64,000 bases of DNA from Oxalobacteraceae bacterium (GTDB taxonomy: Bacteria; Pseudomonadota; Gammaproteobacteria; Burkholderiales; Burkholderiaceae_D), in assembly GCA_013284265.1 (NCBI GenBank), contig JABTBR010000001.1, positions 62,001 through 126,000 of the forward strand. The letters run 5' to 3'. Every line of letters starts with the position of its first letter. The first letter of the stretch is position 1. The notes beneath the pieces are model-generated. The model had not been told where the DNA came from. It was given only the letters and a program-made list of their open reading frames with translations, and made no database searches. Both the position numbers and the translations under genes were made by a program. This document shows, piece by piece, positions 1 to 9,916 of this stretch.

Positions 1-1
1 C

Positions 2-310
2 GGCCAGGCGATCAAGGAACGCGGCGCGATCCGCATCCGCACCGGCGCCAGCGAGGGCTGGGTCTGGGTGGAAGTGAGCGACAACGGCGCCGGCATTCCG
101 CAGGAAAACCTGAACCGCATCTTCGAACCGTTTTTCACCACCAAGGCCGTGGGCAGCGGTACCGGACTGGGCCTGTCGCTGTCCTACGGCATCGTCAACC
201 AGCATGGCGGGCGCATCGAGGTGGCCTCCAAGGTCGGCGTGGGCACGCGCTTCACCGTGCACCTGCCGGTGCAGCCGCCGCCAGACCTCGCGCCGGCCGC
301 AGCCGCCTGA
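2..310 (+). CDS. Sensor histidine kinase, C-terminal ATPase domain (5'-truncated by window)
   Basis: Only the last 102 codons are present; the reading frame is open from base 2 and ends with TGA at 308-310. The residues form the ATP-binding half of a HATPase_c domain: a G1 box (DNGAGI), an F box (FEPFFTTK) and a G2 box ([12 protein letters not shown]). The dimerisation and sensor parts lie outside the window. It closely resembles the C-terminus of the kinase at 1702-3168, so the two are paralogues. Its stop codon directly abuts the stop of the convergent receiver gene at 311, with no bases between them. It presumably phosphorylates a response regulator, but the partner cannot be told from this fragment. 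Confidence 0.9.
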   Translation, partial: GQAIKERGAIRIRTGASEGWVWVEVSDNGAGIPQENLNRIFEPFFTTKAVGSGTGLGLSLSYGIVNQHGGRIEVASKVGVGTRFTVHLPVQPPPDLAPAAAA

Positions 311-1701
311 TCAGGCGCCAGCCTGGGGCGGACGCACCCAGATCACCAGGCGCGCGCCGCTTTTCTTCTCGAAGTCCTGCACCTGCTGGATCATGCGCGC
401 GTCGAGCACATGGTCGGCCGTCAGCAGCATCAGGCCATCGCGGCTGACCAGGTCGTAGGCCAGGCGCATGCCCGGCACCAGTTCGCCCGACAGCATCTCG
501 GTGCCCACCCGTCCATCGTTGAGGTTGCCGTCCATGATGCCGCGGAAGGCCTTGACCACATTCGGATCGTAGCGCTTGCCGCTGGCGTCGATGATCAGCG
601 TCTTGGCCTCGTCGGGGCGCAGATGGCGCTGCACCATCGCGCCATGCTGCAGATTGTAGTAGTCGGCCGCCAGCGCCAGGATGCGCGCGCCGATCGGGAT
701 CGCCAGCCCGGTCAGGCCGTCGGGGAAACCGTTGCCGTCGAAGCGTTCGAGCTGGGCGCGGATGATGGCGGCGCTGCCGCGCAAATCGTCCAGCGGCATC
801 AGCAGCTCGGCCGCGTGCACCGGATGCTTGCGGTACTGGCCCAGCGCGGCGCCCTGCAGCAAGGTCAGCGGGGTGGCCAGCATCGCGTCGCTAAAGCCGG
901 TCTTGCCGATATTGTGCAGCAGCGCGGCCACGAACACGTCCTGGCTTTCCTGCGGCGTCAGTTCCAGGCTGGTGGCCAGGTGGCGGGCCAGGTCGGCGAT
1001 CTCGCGGCTCAGGTCGGCATTGCTGCTGCCGCGCAGGTCGACAATGCTCGACAGGATCTTGATGGTGGTGATGAAGTTGTGCTTGAGTTTTTCGTTGGCC
1101 GCCACGGCCGAATCATGGGCCGTCTTGAGCAGGCGGGTGCGCGCCTCGACCTTGGCTTCCAGGCTGAGGTTGAGGGTTTTGAGTTCCTCGTTCTGCTGCC
1201 GGGTCAGCGCTTCGAGCGCCAGCTTTTCCTGTTCCAGCTGGCGCCGTTCCAGCGCATGCCGCACCAGCAGCAGCATGTCGTTGTCGTCCCAGGGCTTGGT
1301 GATGTAGCGGTAGATTTCGCCGCAGTTGATCGCATCCTGGATCGACTGGATATCGGAATAGCCGGTCAGCAGGATGCGCACCGTGTCGGGCCAGCGCGCG
1401 CGCACCTGGGCCAGGAAGCGCGCGCCATCCATCTCCGGCATGCGCATGTCGGAAATGACCAGGTCGACGTTCTCCTGCTCCAGCAGCAGCAGACCCTGGG
1501 CGCCGCCCTCGGCCGTCAATACCCGGTAACCCTTGGCGCGGAACAGGCGCCGCAGCGCCGCCAGGATGTTCGGCTCGTCGTCCACGCACAGCAGCGTGGG
1601 CGGCGTGGGCGGCGCGGGCGCCGCCGGGGGGGCGGGCTGCTGCGCCGTGGCCGGCGCCGTGATCGCGGCCGCTGGCGGCGGCAGGGGCTGGGCGGAGGGG
1701 C

Positions 1702-1705
<4 letters not shown>
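311..1705 (-). CDS. Response regulator with degenerate HD-GYP domain
   Basis: 464 residues. A Pro/Ala-rich leader (about 1-38) is followed by a receiver domain (LLCVDDEPN, phospho-acceptor Asp in LVISDMRMPEMDG, Lys in YITKPW), a coiled coil, and a domain with the HD-GYP fold. The metal-binding motifs are altered: LLHNIGK replaces LLHDIGK, the HHE motif reads QLE (AQLERFDGNG), and GYP reads GFP. The domain is therefore probably unable to hydrolyse c-di-GMP, though it may still bind a ligand or partner (inference). The start is the ATG at 1705, which overlaps the TGA of the upstream kinase as ATGA; a longer reading to 1756 would run further into that kinase. It is the last gene of the operon. 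Confidence 0.85.
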
Positions 1706-3168
<1,463 letters not shown>

Positions 3169-3196
3169 CGCGGTTCGCTTTCGTTCAGTGAAACAC

Positions 3197-4030
3197 TCAG
3201 TTGACCAGCACCTGGCACATCTCATGAAACATCGTCTCGGCCTCGGCGAACAGCTGCAGGCAGCCCTGGTCGTCCAGCCCCAGCTGGCCCCAGGCTTGCG
3301 GCGCCAGCGGCGGCACCTGCTCGTCGTCGCGCCCCGACAGGTCGAGCGCATGGGCCAGCACATTGGCCAGGTAGATCGTCAGGCCCAGGCCATGGTCGGG
3401 CGGCGGATCGCAGTGGTGGCTGGCCACCGCCTCCTGTATCGCCAGCGGAAATTTCCAGTAGGCGGCCAGGGCGCTGCCGACGCCGGCGTGGTCCAGCCCG
3501 AACACGGCCTGCTGGGCCGCGCTGGTGCTGCTGTCGTGCTCGATCCGCCAGGCTTCGACCTGGCGGTAGTCGTCCGGAAAGCGGGTCGCCAGCACCAGCG
3601 TGCCCAGGTCGTGCAGCAGGGCGGCCGTGAAGGCGGTCTCGGGACTCTGGCGCAGCCGCGGCGCCAGCAGGCGGGCGCACACGGCGGTGCCGATCGCATG
3701 GCGCCAGAAGGCTTCGAAGTCGAATTCGCTGTTGCCGCCAGGCGGGAAGCCGGCCGTCACCGAGCAGGCCGTGACGAGGGTGCGGATGCTGTGGATGCCC
3801 AGCACGGCGATGGCTTGCTGGATGCTGGTGACCTTGGCCGGCATGCCGTAAAAGGAGGAATTGGCCAGCCGCAGTGTCTTGGCGCTCAGCCCCTGGTCGA
3901 GCGCGAGCTTGGCCGCCAGCGCGTGCATGTCGATATCTTCCTGTTCCACGCTGGCGAGCAGCTCGGCCACCACGGCCGGCAGCGAGGGCAGGGCGTGGAT
4001 GGATTTGATGACGTCGTCGATGGCAAGCAT
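3197..4030 (-). CDS. HDOD domain protein
   Basis: 277 residues. The whole protein looks like an HDOD domain, a catalytically dead relative of HD hydrolases found in bacterial signalling proteins: IHALPSLPAVVAELL near the N-terminus, LRLANSSFYGMP, IQQAIAVLGIHSIRTLV and a buried LLHDLGTLVLATRFP segment. HDOD proteins generally act as binding or scaffolding modules rather than enzymes. It starts 2 bp after the stop of the small upstream gene and lies between the GGDEF-EAL protein and the kinase, so it is part of the same minus-strand operon. A role connecting the c-di-GMP enzyme and the kinase is inference. Confidence 0.88.
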   Translation of the reverse strand: MLAIDDVIKSIHALPSLPAVVAELLASVEQEDIDMHALAAKLALDQGLSAKTLRLANSSFYGMPAKVTSIQQAIAVLGIHSIRTLVTACSVTAGFPPGGNSEFDFEAFWRHAIGTAVCARLLAPRLRQSPETAFTAALLHDLGTLVLATRFPDDYRQVEAWRIEHDSSTSAAQQAVFGLDHAGVGSALAAYWKFPLAIQEAVASHHCDPPPDHGLGLTIYLANVLAHALDLSGRDDEQVPPLAPQAWGQLGLDDQGCLQLFAEAETMFHEMCQVLVN

Positions 4031-4032
4031 GG

Positions 4033-4365
4033 TCAGTCCCGCAAGCGGTAGTCGGTCAGCATGCGCAGCAAGTCGGCGCCGGCGCCGGCCGCGCCATGGT
4101 GGCGGAACAACTGGGCCAGGCGGGCGCTGATCCTGGCCTGGCGCTGCGGATCGGGCGGCGTGGCCGCCGCTTCCGGCGCATCGACCCGCACCATGCAGTG
4201 GACGATGCCGCGCCGCCGCAGCGAGTTCAGGCTGGCCTCGCTCAGGGTGGCGCCCTCGGGCAGCAGCACATTGCCATGGCCGTCGAGCAGGTCGAGCGCC
4301 AGCACCATGCCGGCGCTGGCGTCGTCGAGCATGACGGCGCGGCTGATCTCGGGCCGCGGACTCAT
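4033..4365 (-). CDS. Small protein of the c-di-GMP operon, unknown function
   Basis: 110 residues. The N-terminal half (ASAGMVLALDLLDGHG, LLPEGATLSEASL, RRRGI) resembles the short accessory segment that often accompanies HD-GYP or HDOD domains, and a related stretch (LVPGMRLAYDLVSRDGLMLL) occurs at the C-terminus of the HD-GYP protein in this operon. No catalytic motif or membrane segment is visible. The ATG at 4365 overlaps the TGA of the upstream GGDEF-EAL gene (ATGA), and the gene ends 2 bp before the HDOD start, so it is embedded in the operon. A much longer reading in this frame (to 6174) is only the shadow of the upstream gene. Confidence 0.75.
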   Translation of the reverse strand: MSPRPEISRAVMLDDASAGMVLALDLLDGHGNVLLPEGATLSEASLNSLRRRGIVHCMVRVDAPEAAATPPDPQRQARISARLAQLFRHHGAAGAGADLLRMLTDYRLRD

Positions 4366-6530
4366 GCGGCCACCGCGCGCGTCAGGGTGATCAGGCTGCC
4401 GCGCGAGGCCGAACGCTCGCCCATCGGGTGCACCACCACCGTATATCGCTGGCCCTGCACGCTGGCCTGGTGCGGCAGCGTGGCGCCGCTGGCGGCGGCC
4501 GGCGCGAACAGTTCGGGCAGCACCCTGCTGGCCTCGTCGCCCAGCAGATGGCCGCTGTGCTGGAACAGCAGCTCGGCCGCGCCATTGATGAAGGCGATCA
4601 TGCCCTGGTCGTCCAGGCCGATCACCGGCAGCGGCAAATGCTGCAGCACTTCGCGCGCCACCTGCAGGCTGATCTCGTCGCGGCTGATCTGGCGCTGCTT
4701 CTCCAGCAGCAGCTGCTCCATGCGCCGGTTGGCGGCGGCCAGTTCGTGGTTGGCGGTGCGCACCTCCATGTTCAGGCGCTCGTTGTCGTCGGCGATTTCC
4801 TTGAGCCGGAACGCTTCGGCGATATGGCCGCGCAACAGCTCGTCCTCCCAGGGCTTGGTCAGGAATTTGTAGATCGCCCCCTCGTTGACGGCGTCGGTGA
4901 CCGACTGCAGTTCGGTATAGCCCGACAACATGATGCGTATCGTGTCCGGGTACAGCTCCCTGGCCTTGCGCAGGAAATCGGCACCCAGCATGCCCGGCAT
5001 GCGCTGGTCGGACACGATCACGTCGACCTGGTGCTGGGCCAGCAAGTCCAGGCCCTGCTGGCCGCTGTTGGCGGTATGGACCTGGTAATTGTCGGGCCGC
5101 AGCAGACGCTTGAGCGCCGACACGATGTTTTGCTCGTCGTCGACCAGCAACAGCTTGCGCTGCGGACGCTGGATACGCAGCAGATGGCTGGGCAGCGTGC
5201 GGCCCTCGGCCAGCAGCGCATCGATGCCGGCCGGCGACAGTGCGGGGGCGAAGAAAAATCCCTGGATCAGGTCGCACATATTGCGCCGCAGGAAGTCGCA
5301 CTGGGCCTCGGTCTCGACCCCCTCGGCCACCACCTGCATGCCCAGATGGTGGGCCATCGAGATGATGGTCTTGGACAGGGCGGCGTCGCCGGCGTCGCTG
5401 ACCACTTCGCGGATGAAGGCGCTGTCGATCTTGACGGCGTCGAAGGGGAAGCGTTTCAGATTGCTCAGCGAAGAAGAACCGGTGCCGAAGTCGTCCAGGG
5501 TCAGGCTCAGGCCGATGGCCTTCAGCTCGGCCACCTCGGCCGCGCTGCCCGGCTGCATCAGCGCCGCCTCGGTGATTTCCAGCGTCAGCGCCGACGGCGC
5601 CAGCCCGGCCTCGGCCAGCATCGCCGCCACGCTGTGGGCGAAGCGCGGCTCGGCCAGCTGGCGCGGCGAAATATTCAGCGCCACCTTGAGCCGGTTCTGG
5701 CCGGACGCATGCCAGTTGCGCAGGTCGCGGCAGGCGCGCTTGAGCACCCAGGCGCCGATCGCGCCGGTCAGTCCGGCTTCCTCGGCCAGCGGGATGAACT
5801 GGTGGGCCGGCACCAGGCCCATGCTGGGATGCTCCCAGCGCACCAGCGCCTCCAGGCTGGCGATCTCGCCGCTTTGCAGGTCGACCAGCGGCTGGTACAG
5901 CAGCAGCAATTCGTCGCGCGCGATGCACATGCGCAGCGCCGCCTCCATGGCGATGCGTTCCAGCGTGCGCTGGTTCATTTCGGCGGCGAAGAACTGGTAT
6001 TTGGCGCCGCCGTGCTCGCGTGCCCGCGAGCGGGCCTGGTCGGCATAGCGCATCAGGGTGGCGCTGTCGGTGCCGTCCTGCGGATACAGGGCGATGCCGA
6101 TGCTGGTGCTGGCATGCAGATACTGGCCATCGAGCGTCATGCCGGGCGCCAGCGCGGCGAAGATGTTCTCGCACACGGGGGCGACTTCGGCGCTGGCGCG
6201 CAGGCCGCCGAGCACGACCAGGAATTCATCGTCGCCCAGCCGGGCCAGCGGCACCTGCTGGTGCACGCAGCCGCGCAGGCGCCGCGCCACTTCGGTCAGC
6301 AGCTGGTCGCCGGCCGCATGGCCCAGGCTTTCATTGACGAATTTGAAGTTGTCCACGCCCAGGCACAGCAGGGCCACCTTGTCATTGTGCTGTTCGGCCA
6401 GCAGCAGCGCCTGCCGCAGGCAATCGTGGAACAGCGCGCGGTTAGGCAGACCGGTCAGTTCATCATAGCCGGCCGGGGTCAGGGGCGGGCCGAGCGGCAT
6501 GATGCCGGCGGGCAGATCGTCTGTGTTCAT
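4362..6530 (-). CDS. GGDEF-EAL-receiver-PAS protein, probable c-di-GMP phosphodiesterase
   Basis: 722 residues. Order: GGDEF domain (about 20-185), EAL domain (about 190-445), receiver (about 455-580; LLLVDDEQN, VIVSDQRMPGM, FLTKPW), coiled coil, then a PAS-like C-terminus. The GGDEF signature reads LGDDEF (98-103), with the second Gly replaced by Asp, so diguanylate cyclase activity is doubtful. The EAL motifs look complete: EALVRW, NISPRQL, LEITE, LDDFGTG, KIDSAF and AEGVE. The likely net activity is c-di-GMP hydrolysis controlled by phosphorylation. A receiver downstream of EAL is an unusual order. It is the first gene of the five-gene operon, just behind the promoter at 6588-6615. Confidence 0.9.
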   Translation of the reverse strand: MNTDDLPAGIMPLGPPLTPAGYDELTGLPNRALFHDCLRQALLLAEQHNDKVALLCLGVDNFKFVNESLGHAAGDQLLTEVARRLRGCVHQQVPLARLGDDEFLVVLGGLRASAEVAPVCENIFAALAPGMTLDGQYLHASTSIGIALYPQDGTDSATLMRYADQARSRAREHGGAKYQFFAAEMNQRTLERIAMEAALRMCIARDELLLLYQPLVDLQSGEIASLEALVRWEHPSMGLVPAHQFIPLAEEAGLTGAIGAWVLKRACRDLRNWHASGQNRLKVALNISPRQLAEPRFAHSVAAMLAEAGLAPSALTLEITEAALMQPGSAAEVAELKAIGLSLTLDDFGTGSSSLSNLKRFPFDAVKIDSAFIREVVSDAGDAALSKTIISMAHHLGMQVVAEGVETEAQCDFLRRNMCDLIQGFFFAPALSPAGIDALLAEGRTLPSHLLRIQRPQRKLLLVDDEQNIVSALKRLLRPDNYQVHTANSGQQGLDLLAQHQVDVIVSDQRMPGMLGADFLRKARELYPDTIRIMLSGYTELQSVTDAVNEGAIYKFLTKPWEDELLRGHIAEAFRLKEIADDNERLNMEVRTANHELAAANRRMEQLLLEKQRQISRDEISLQVAREVLQHLPLPVIGLDDQGMIAFINGAAELLFQHSGHLLGDEASRVLPELFAPAAASGATLPHQASVQGQRYTVVVHPMGERSASRGSLITLTRAVAA

Positions 6531-6587
6531 CAGGCGTTCCTATCGCAATAGAAGCTGGCTCGGCGGGAATGGGGGCGAGTCGAAATG

Positions 6588-6615
6588 ATTATACGGCCAA
6601 GATTGTGTTGCGCAA
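6588..6615 (-). promoter_or_regulatory. Sigma-70-like promoter of the c-di-GMP operon
   Basis: Reading the minus strand, TTGCGC (6615-6610) is followed after 16 bp by a perfect TATAAT (6593-6588). This would start transcription near 6580, about 50 nt before the ATG at 6530. No other strong candidate was seen between 6531 and the next gene. Confidence 0.6.
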
Positions 6616-6824
6616 GCAGGGCCATTATCTTTTCGTGCACCGGTGTGGCTGGCGCCGCCGAAAGCCCGGCCCACAGAGGAAAGCCGCGCTTTGGCGGCTG
6701 CGGCCAAGGGGCGCGCCGCCGGTTTTCTGGATGATAGTTGCTGTGCCAATCCGGCTGCCGGCAAGGCCGGCCCGGCACAGCCTGGCGCGGGTCAGCAGAC
6801 CGGGCCTGCGTCCTGCTGCGCCCC

Positions 6825-7511
6825 TCAGCCCGGGCAGTTGCCTGCGTAAAGGGCCTGCATCATGGCGCGCTCCCGCTCGACGATGGTCGTCACGAAGGCG
6901 TCGGCCCGCCGCATGCGCCGGAAGGCGCCGAAGCCGCGTTCCAGGAATTGCTGCAGATCGCCCAGCCCGGCCAGCCGCGCCGGAGCGCGCATCAGGTTCA
7001 AGGTGGTGCCCAGCAGCGGCACTTTGACCAGCCGGCACAGGGAACTGCCCAGCGCCTGCACCAGCTCGAGCTGGCGGGCGCGTTCGGCCGGGGTGCCGGC
7101 CTGGCGATAGGCGCGCGCATAACTGGCGGGGTCCAAGGGGCCGTCCAGCAGGCGCGCCATGGCGCTGTCGAGCTGCTCGGACAGGGCGTCGAGCACGATC
7201 GCGTCGGTGATGGTCTGCAGCGCGTCCAGCGGCAGCAGGCGTTGCATGGTGGGAATAATGCGCTCCAGATCGGTATCGCGCTGGCGCAGGTCGTGCGCGC
7301 CGTACAGTTCGTCGAAGAAGAACAGGGCGGCGGCGCGGGTATCGGGCGCGGCCAGCAGGTCGGCATGGGTGGCGGCCAGGCGTTGCGACTGGAACAGCTT
7401 GAGCGCGGTGCGCGCGGCCAGCAGGGCCGGATCGCGCAGGGCACCCTGGCGTTCGGCCTTGACGGTGCGCAACTGGCACTCCAGCGTCTGGACGAGTTGG
7501 TCTTTTTTCAT
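6825..7511 (-). CDS. FFLEELY-motif family protein, unknown function
   Basis: 228 residues, rich in Leu, Ala and Arg and mostly helical by inspection, with no signal peptide or membrane segment. The segment AALFFFDELYGAHDLRQRD matches the motif after which the proteobacterial FFLEELY family is named (recalled family; here FFFDELY). The function of the family is not known to me. The start ATG at 7511 gives MKKDQLVQ. The gene is monocistronic: divergent from the Tat-signal gene at 7627 and separated by about 290 bp of non-coding DNA from the c-di-GMP operon promoter region. Confidence 0.75.
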   Translation of the reverse strand: MKKDQLVQTLECQLRTVKAERQGALRDPALLAARTALKLFQSQRLAATHADLLAAPDTRAAALFFFDELYGAHDLRQRDTDLERIIPTMQRLLPLDALQTITDAIVLDALSEQLDSAMARLLDGPLDPASYARAYRQAGTPAERARQLELVQALGSSLCRLVKVPLLGTTLNLMRAPARLAGLGDLQQFLERGFGAFRRMRRADAFVTTIVERERAMMQALYAGNCPG

Positions 7512-7626
7512 TGTTGCGTTGTACCAGATCCGAGTAGATGCGGCGCTCTATTTTTGCCCCGGGCGATGCCGTACACTTGTGTCTTGAAGCAGCTAAAAAT
7601 ACTATAAAACATAAAAGGATGGAGAC

Positions 7627-8151
7627 ATGCATTCTGGCCGCAGATCTTTTTTCAAGATCGGCATTCTCGGCGCGCTGGCCCTGGCCGCCGGTGGTGCAGT
7701 GTATCGCAAGGTTCAGGGGCCGGCGCCGCTGGGCCGTTTCGTGCTCGACGGCGACGCCCGCCTGGTGCTCAACGCGCTGATCCCTTCCATGCTGGGCAGC
7801 GCGCTGCCGGCCGCCGCGCCGGCCCGCGCGGCGGCCGTGCAGGCCACGGCCGAGCGCGTCAAGGGCGCGGTGCTGGGTTTGCCGCTGGCGACTCAGAAGG
7901 AGGTGCAGGATCTGTTCGGCCTGCTGGCCCTGGGGCCGGCGCGCCGCCTGCTGGCCGGCGTGCCGGGCGGCTGGGACCAGGCCAGCGCGGCCCAGATCGA
8001 CGCCTTCCTGCTGAGCTGGCGCGGCCACCGCATCGCCATGCTGCAAACGGCCTACCATGCCTTGCACGATCTGATCATCGGTGCCTGGTATTCCGATCCG
8101 GCCCACTGGGACGCGATCGGCTATCCCGGCCCGCTCAAGGAACTGAGCTGA
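7627..8151 (+). CDS. Tat-exported small subunit of a membrane dehydrogenase (gluconate dehydrogenase subunit 3-like)
   Basis: 174 residues. The N-terminus carries a twin-arginine signal (GRRSFFKIG) followed by a hydrophobic helix (ILGALALAAGGAVY), so the protein should be exported folded. The rest, with LIPSMLGSALP, a conserved Trp region and the ending DAIGYPGPLKELS, resembles small subunits that accompany GMC-type membrane dehydrogenases. A good ribosome site (AAGGATGGAG) lies just before the ATG. It lies 82 bp upstream of the GMC oxidoreductase at 8234, which has no signal of its own; it could provide export or membrane attachment for that enzyme (inference from the family arrangement). 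Confidence 0.72.
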   Translation: MHSGRRSFFKIGILGALALAAGGAVYRKVQGPAPLGRFVLDGDARLVLNALIPSMLGSALPAAAPARAAAVQATAERVKGAVLGLPLATQKEVQDLFGLLALGPARRLLAGVPGGWDQASAAQIDAFLLSWRGHRIAMLQTAYHALHDLIIGAWYSDPAHWDAIGYPGPLKELS

Positions 8152-8233
8152 TACCGGCTCGCCCTGGTCCTTGCTCGCCGATCCCATTCCCCATCCCCAC
8201 CTGCGCGCCACCGCCCTCACTCCGGAAGCTGCA

Positions 8234-9886
8234 ATGAACACAAGCAATATCCCCCTCACGCCCCTTAGCGGCGCCATCCCCGATCCTATCCAGGCCGGCC
8301 TCGCGGCCGGCTGGGCCGTGACCGACTGTTCCCGGCTCGAGGCCGACCGCACGCTGGAAGCGGACGTGGTCATCATTGGCAGCGGCGCCGGCGGCGGCGT
8401 GACGGCCGAGTTGCTCAGCCTGGCCGGACTCAAGGTGCTGATCGTGGAGGAGGGCGCGCTGAAATCGTCGAAAGACTTCAAGATGCGCGAGGCCGACGCC
8501 TATCCCGCACTGTACCAGGAATCGGCCGCGCGCAAGACCCGCGACAAGGGCATCAACATCCTGCAGGGGCGTACCGTGGGCGGCACCACCACCGTCAACT
8601 GGACCACCAGCTTCCGCACGCCGGCGCCGACGCTGGCGTTCTGGGCCAGCCAGTTCGGCCTGACCGATTACACGCCGGCCGCGCTGGCACCCTGGTTTGC
8701 GATGATGGAGCAGCGCCTGAGCATCAGCGAATGGACGGTGCCGCCCAACCAGAACAATGATTTGCTGCGGGTGGGCGCGGCCAGGCTCGGCATTCCGACC
8801 GCCGCCATCCACCGCAACGTCAAGGGCTGCTGGAATCTGGGCTACTGCGGCATGGGCTGCCCGACCAATGCCAAGCAGTCGATGCTGGTGACCACCATTC
8901 CCTCGGCGCTGAACCATGGCGCGAGCCTGCTGACGCGCGCGCGCGCCGAGCGCTTCATCTTCAGCGGCGACAAGATAGACCGGCTCGAATGCCTGGCGCT
9001 GAACGCGGCCGGCCTGGAAGCGACGGGCAAGCGCGTGACGCTGCGCGCCAAACATTTTGTGCTGGCCGGCGGCGCGATCAATTCGCCGGCCCTGCTGCTG
9101 CGCTCGAACGCGCCCGATCCGCACGGCCTGCTGGGCAAGCGCACCTTCCTGCACCCGACCATCATCTCGGCCGGCCTGTTCGAGCAGCGCGTCGACGGTT
9201 ACGCCGGTGCGCCGCAGTCGGTCTACTCCGATCACTTCCTGCAGCTGGCGCCGCTCGACGGCCCGATCGGCTACAAGCTGGAGGCGCCGCCGCTGCACCC
9301 GCTGCTGCTGTCGACCACGATGGCCGGCTTTGGCGACCAGCATGCCCAGACCATGGCGCAGTTCCCCCATATCCAGGGCTTGCTGGCGCTGCTGCGCGAC
9401 GGCTTCCATGCCGAGGCGGCCGGCGGCAGCGTGGCGCTCGACAGCCGCGGCGCGCCGGTGCTCGACTACGTGATCAGCGATTACGTATGGGACGGCGTGC
9501 GCCGCTCGATGCTGAGCATGGCCGAGATCCAGTTCGCCGCCGGTGCCCGCTCGGTCACGCCGGTGCACGAGCAGGCCCGCGCCTATGCCAGCTGGCAAGA
9601 GGCCAAGGCCGGCATCAATGCCCTGACCTTCAAGGCGCTGGCCACGCGCGTGGTGTCGGCCCATGTGATGGGCGGCTGCACCATGTCCGACGATAGCCGC
9701 AAGGGCGTGGTGGGCGCGAACGGGCGCTATCACGGCATCGCCAATCTGTCGGTGCACGATGGCTCGCTGTTTCCCACCTCGATCGGCGCCAATCCGCAGT
9801 TGTCGATCTTCGGCATCACGGCGCGCATGGCCAGTGCGCTGGCCGAACAGCTCACCGGCAAAGCCGCGCCGCGCGTGGTAGCCTGA
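8234..9886 (+). CDS. GMC family FAD-dependent oxidoreductase
   Basis: 550 residues. The N-terminal FAD site is clear (DVVIIGSGAGGGVTAELLS), followed by LQGRTVGGTTTVNW, CGMGCPTNAKQS, FVLAGGAINSPALLL and the C-terminal GMC region with the active-site His/Asn neighbourhood (VMGGCTMSDDSR; SIGANPQLSIFGI). GMC enzymes oxidise alcohols, sugars or sterols; the substrate is not evident. The ATG at 8234 has GGAAG just upstream and is preferred over a TTG at 8171. There is no signal peptide, but the preceding gene encodes a Tat-signal partner. The electron acceptor is not encoded nearby; two orphan multihaem cytochromes at 52.3-54.4 kb are possible partners. Confidence 0.9.
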   Translation: MNTSNIPLTPLSGAIPDPIQAGLAAGWAVTDCSRLEADRTLEADVVIIGSGAGGGVTAELLSLAGLKVLIVEEGALKSSKDFKMREADAYPALYQESAARKTRDKGINILQGRTVGGTTTVNWTTSFRTPAPTLAFWASQFGLTDYTPAALAPWFAMMEQRLSISEWTVPPNQNNDLLRVGAARLGIPTAAIHRNVKGCWNLGYCGMGCPTNAKQSMLVTTIPSALNHGASLLTRARAERFIFSGDKIDRLECLALNAAGLEATGKRVTLRAKHFVLAGGAINSPALLLRSNAPDPHGLLGKRTFLHPTIISAGLFEQRVDGYAGAPQSVYSDHFLQLAPLDGPIGYKLEAPPLHPLLLSTTMAGFGDQHAQTMAQFPHIQGLLALLRDGFHAEAAGGSVALDSRGAPVLDYVISDYVWDGVRRSMLSMAEIQFAAGARSVTPVHEQARAYASWQEAKAGINALTFKALATRVVSAHVMGGCTMSDDSRKGVVGANGRYHGIANLSVHDGSLFPTSIGANPQLSIFGITARMASALAEQLTGKAAPRVVA

Positions 9887-9916
9887 GCCTATCTGGTTTA
9901 TTTTCGAGTGCGGTCA

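Noticed and set aside
4428..6551. A 707-codon plus-strand frame opposite the GGDEF-EAL gene
   Set aside because: No motif, Gln-rich shadow composition; the minus-strand protein has complete EAL and receiver signatures.
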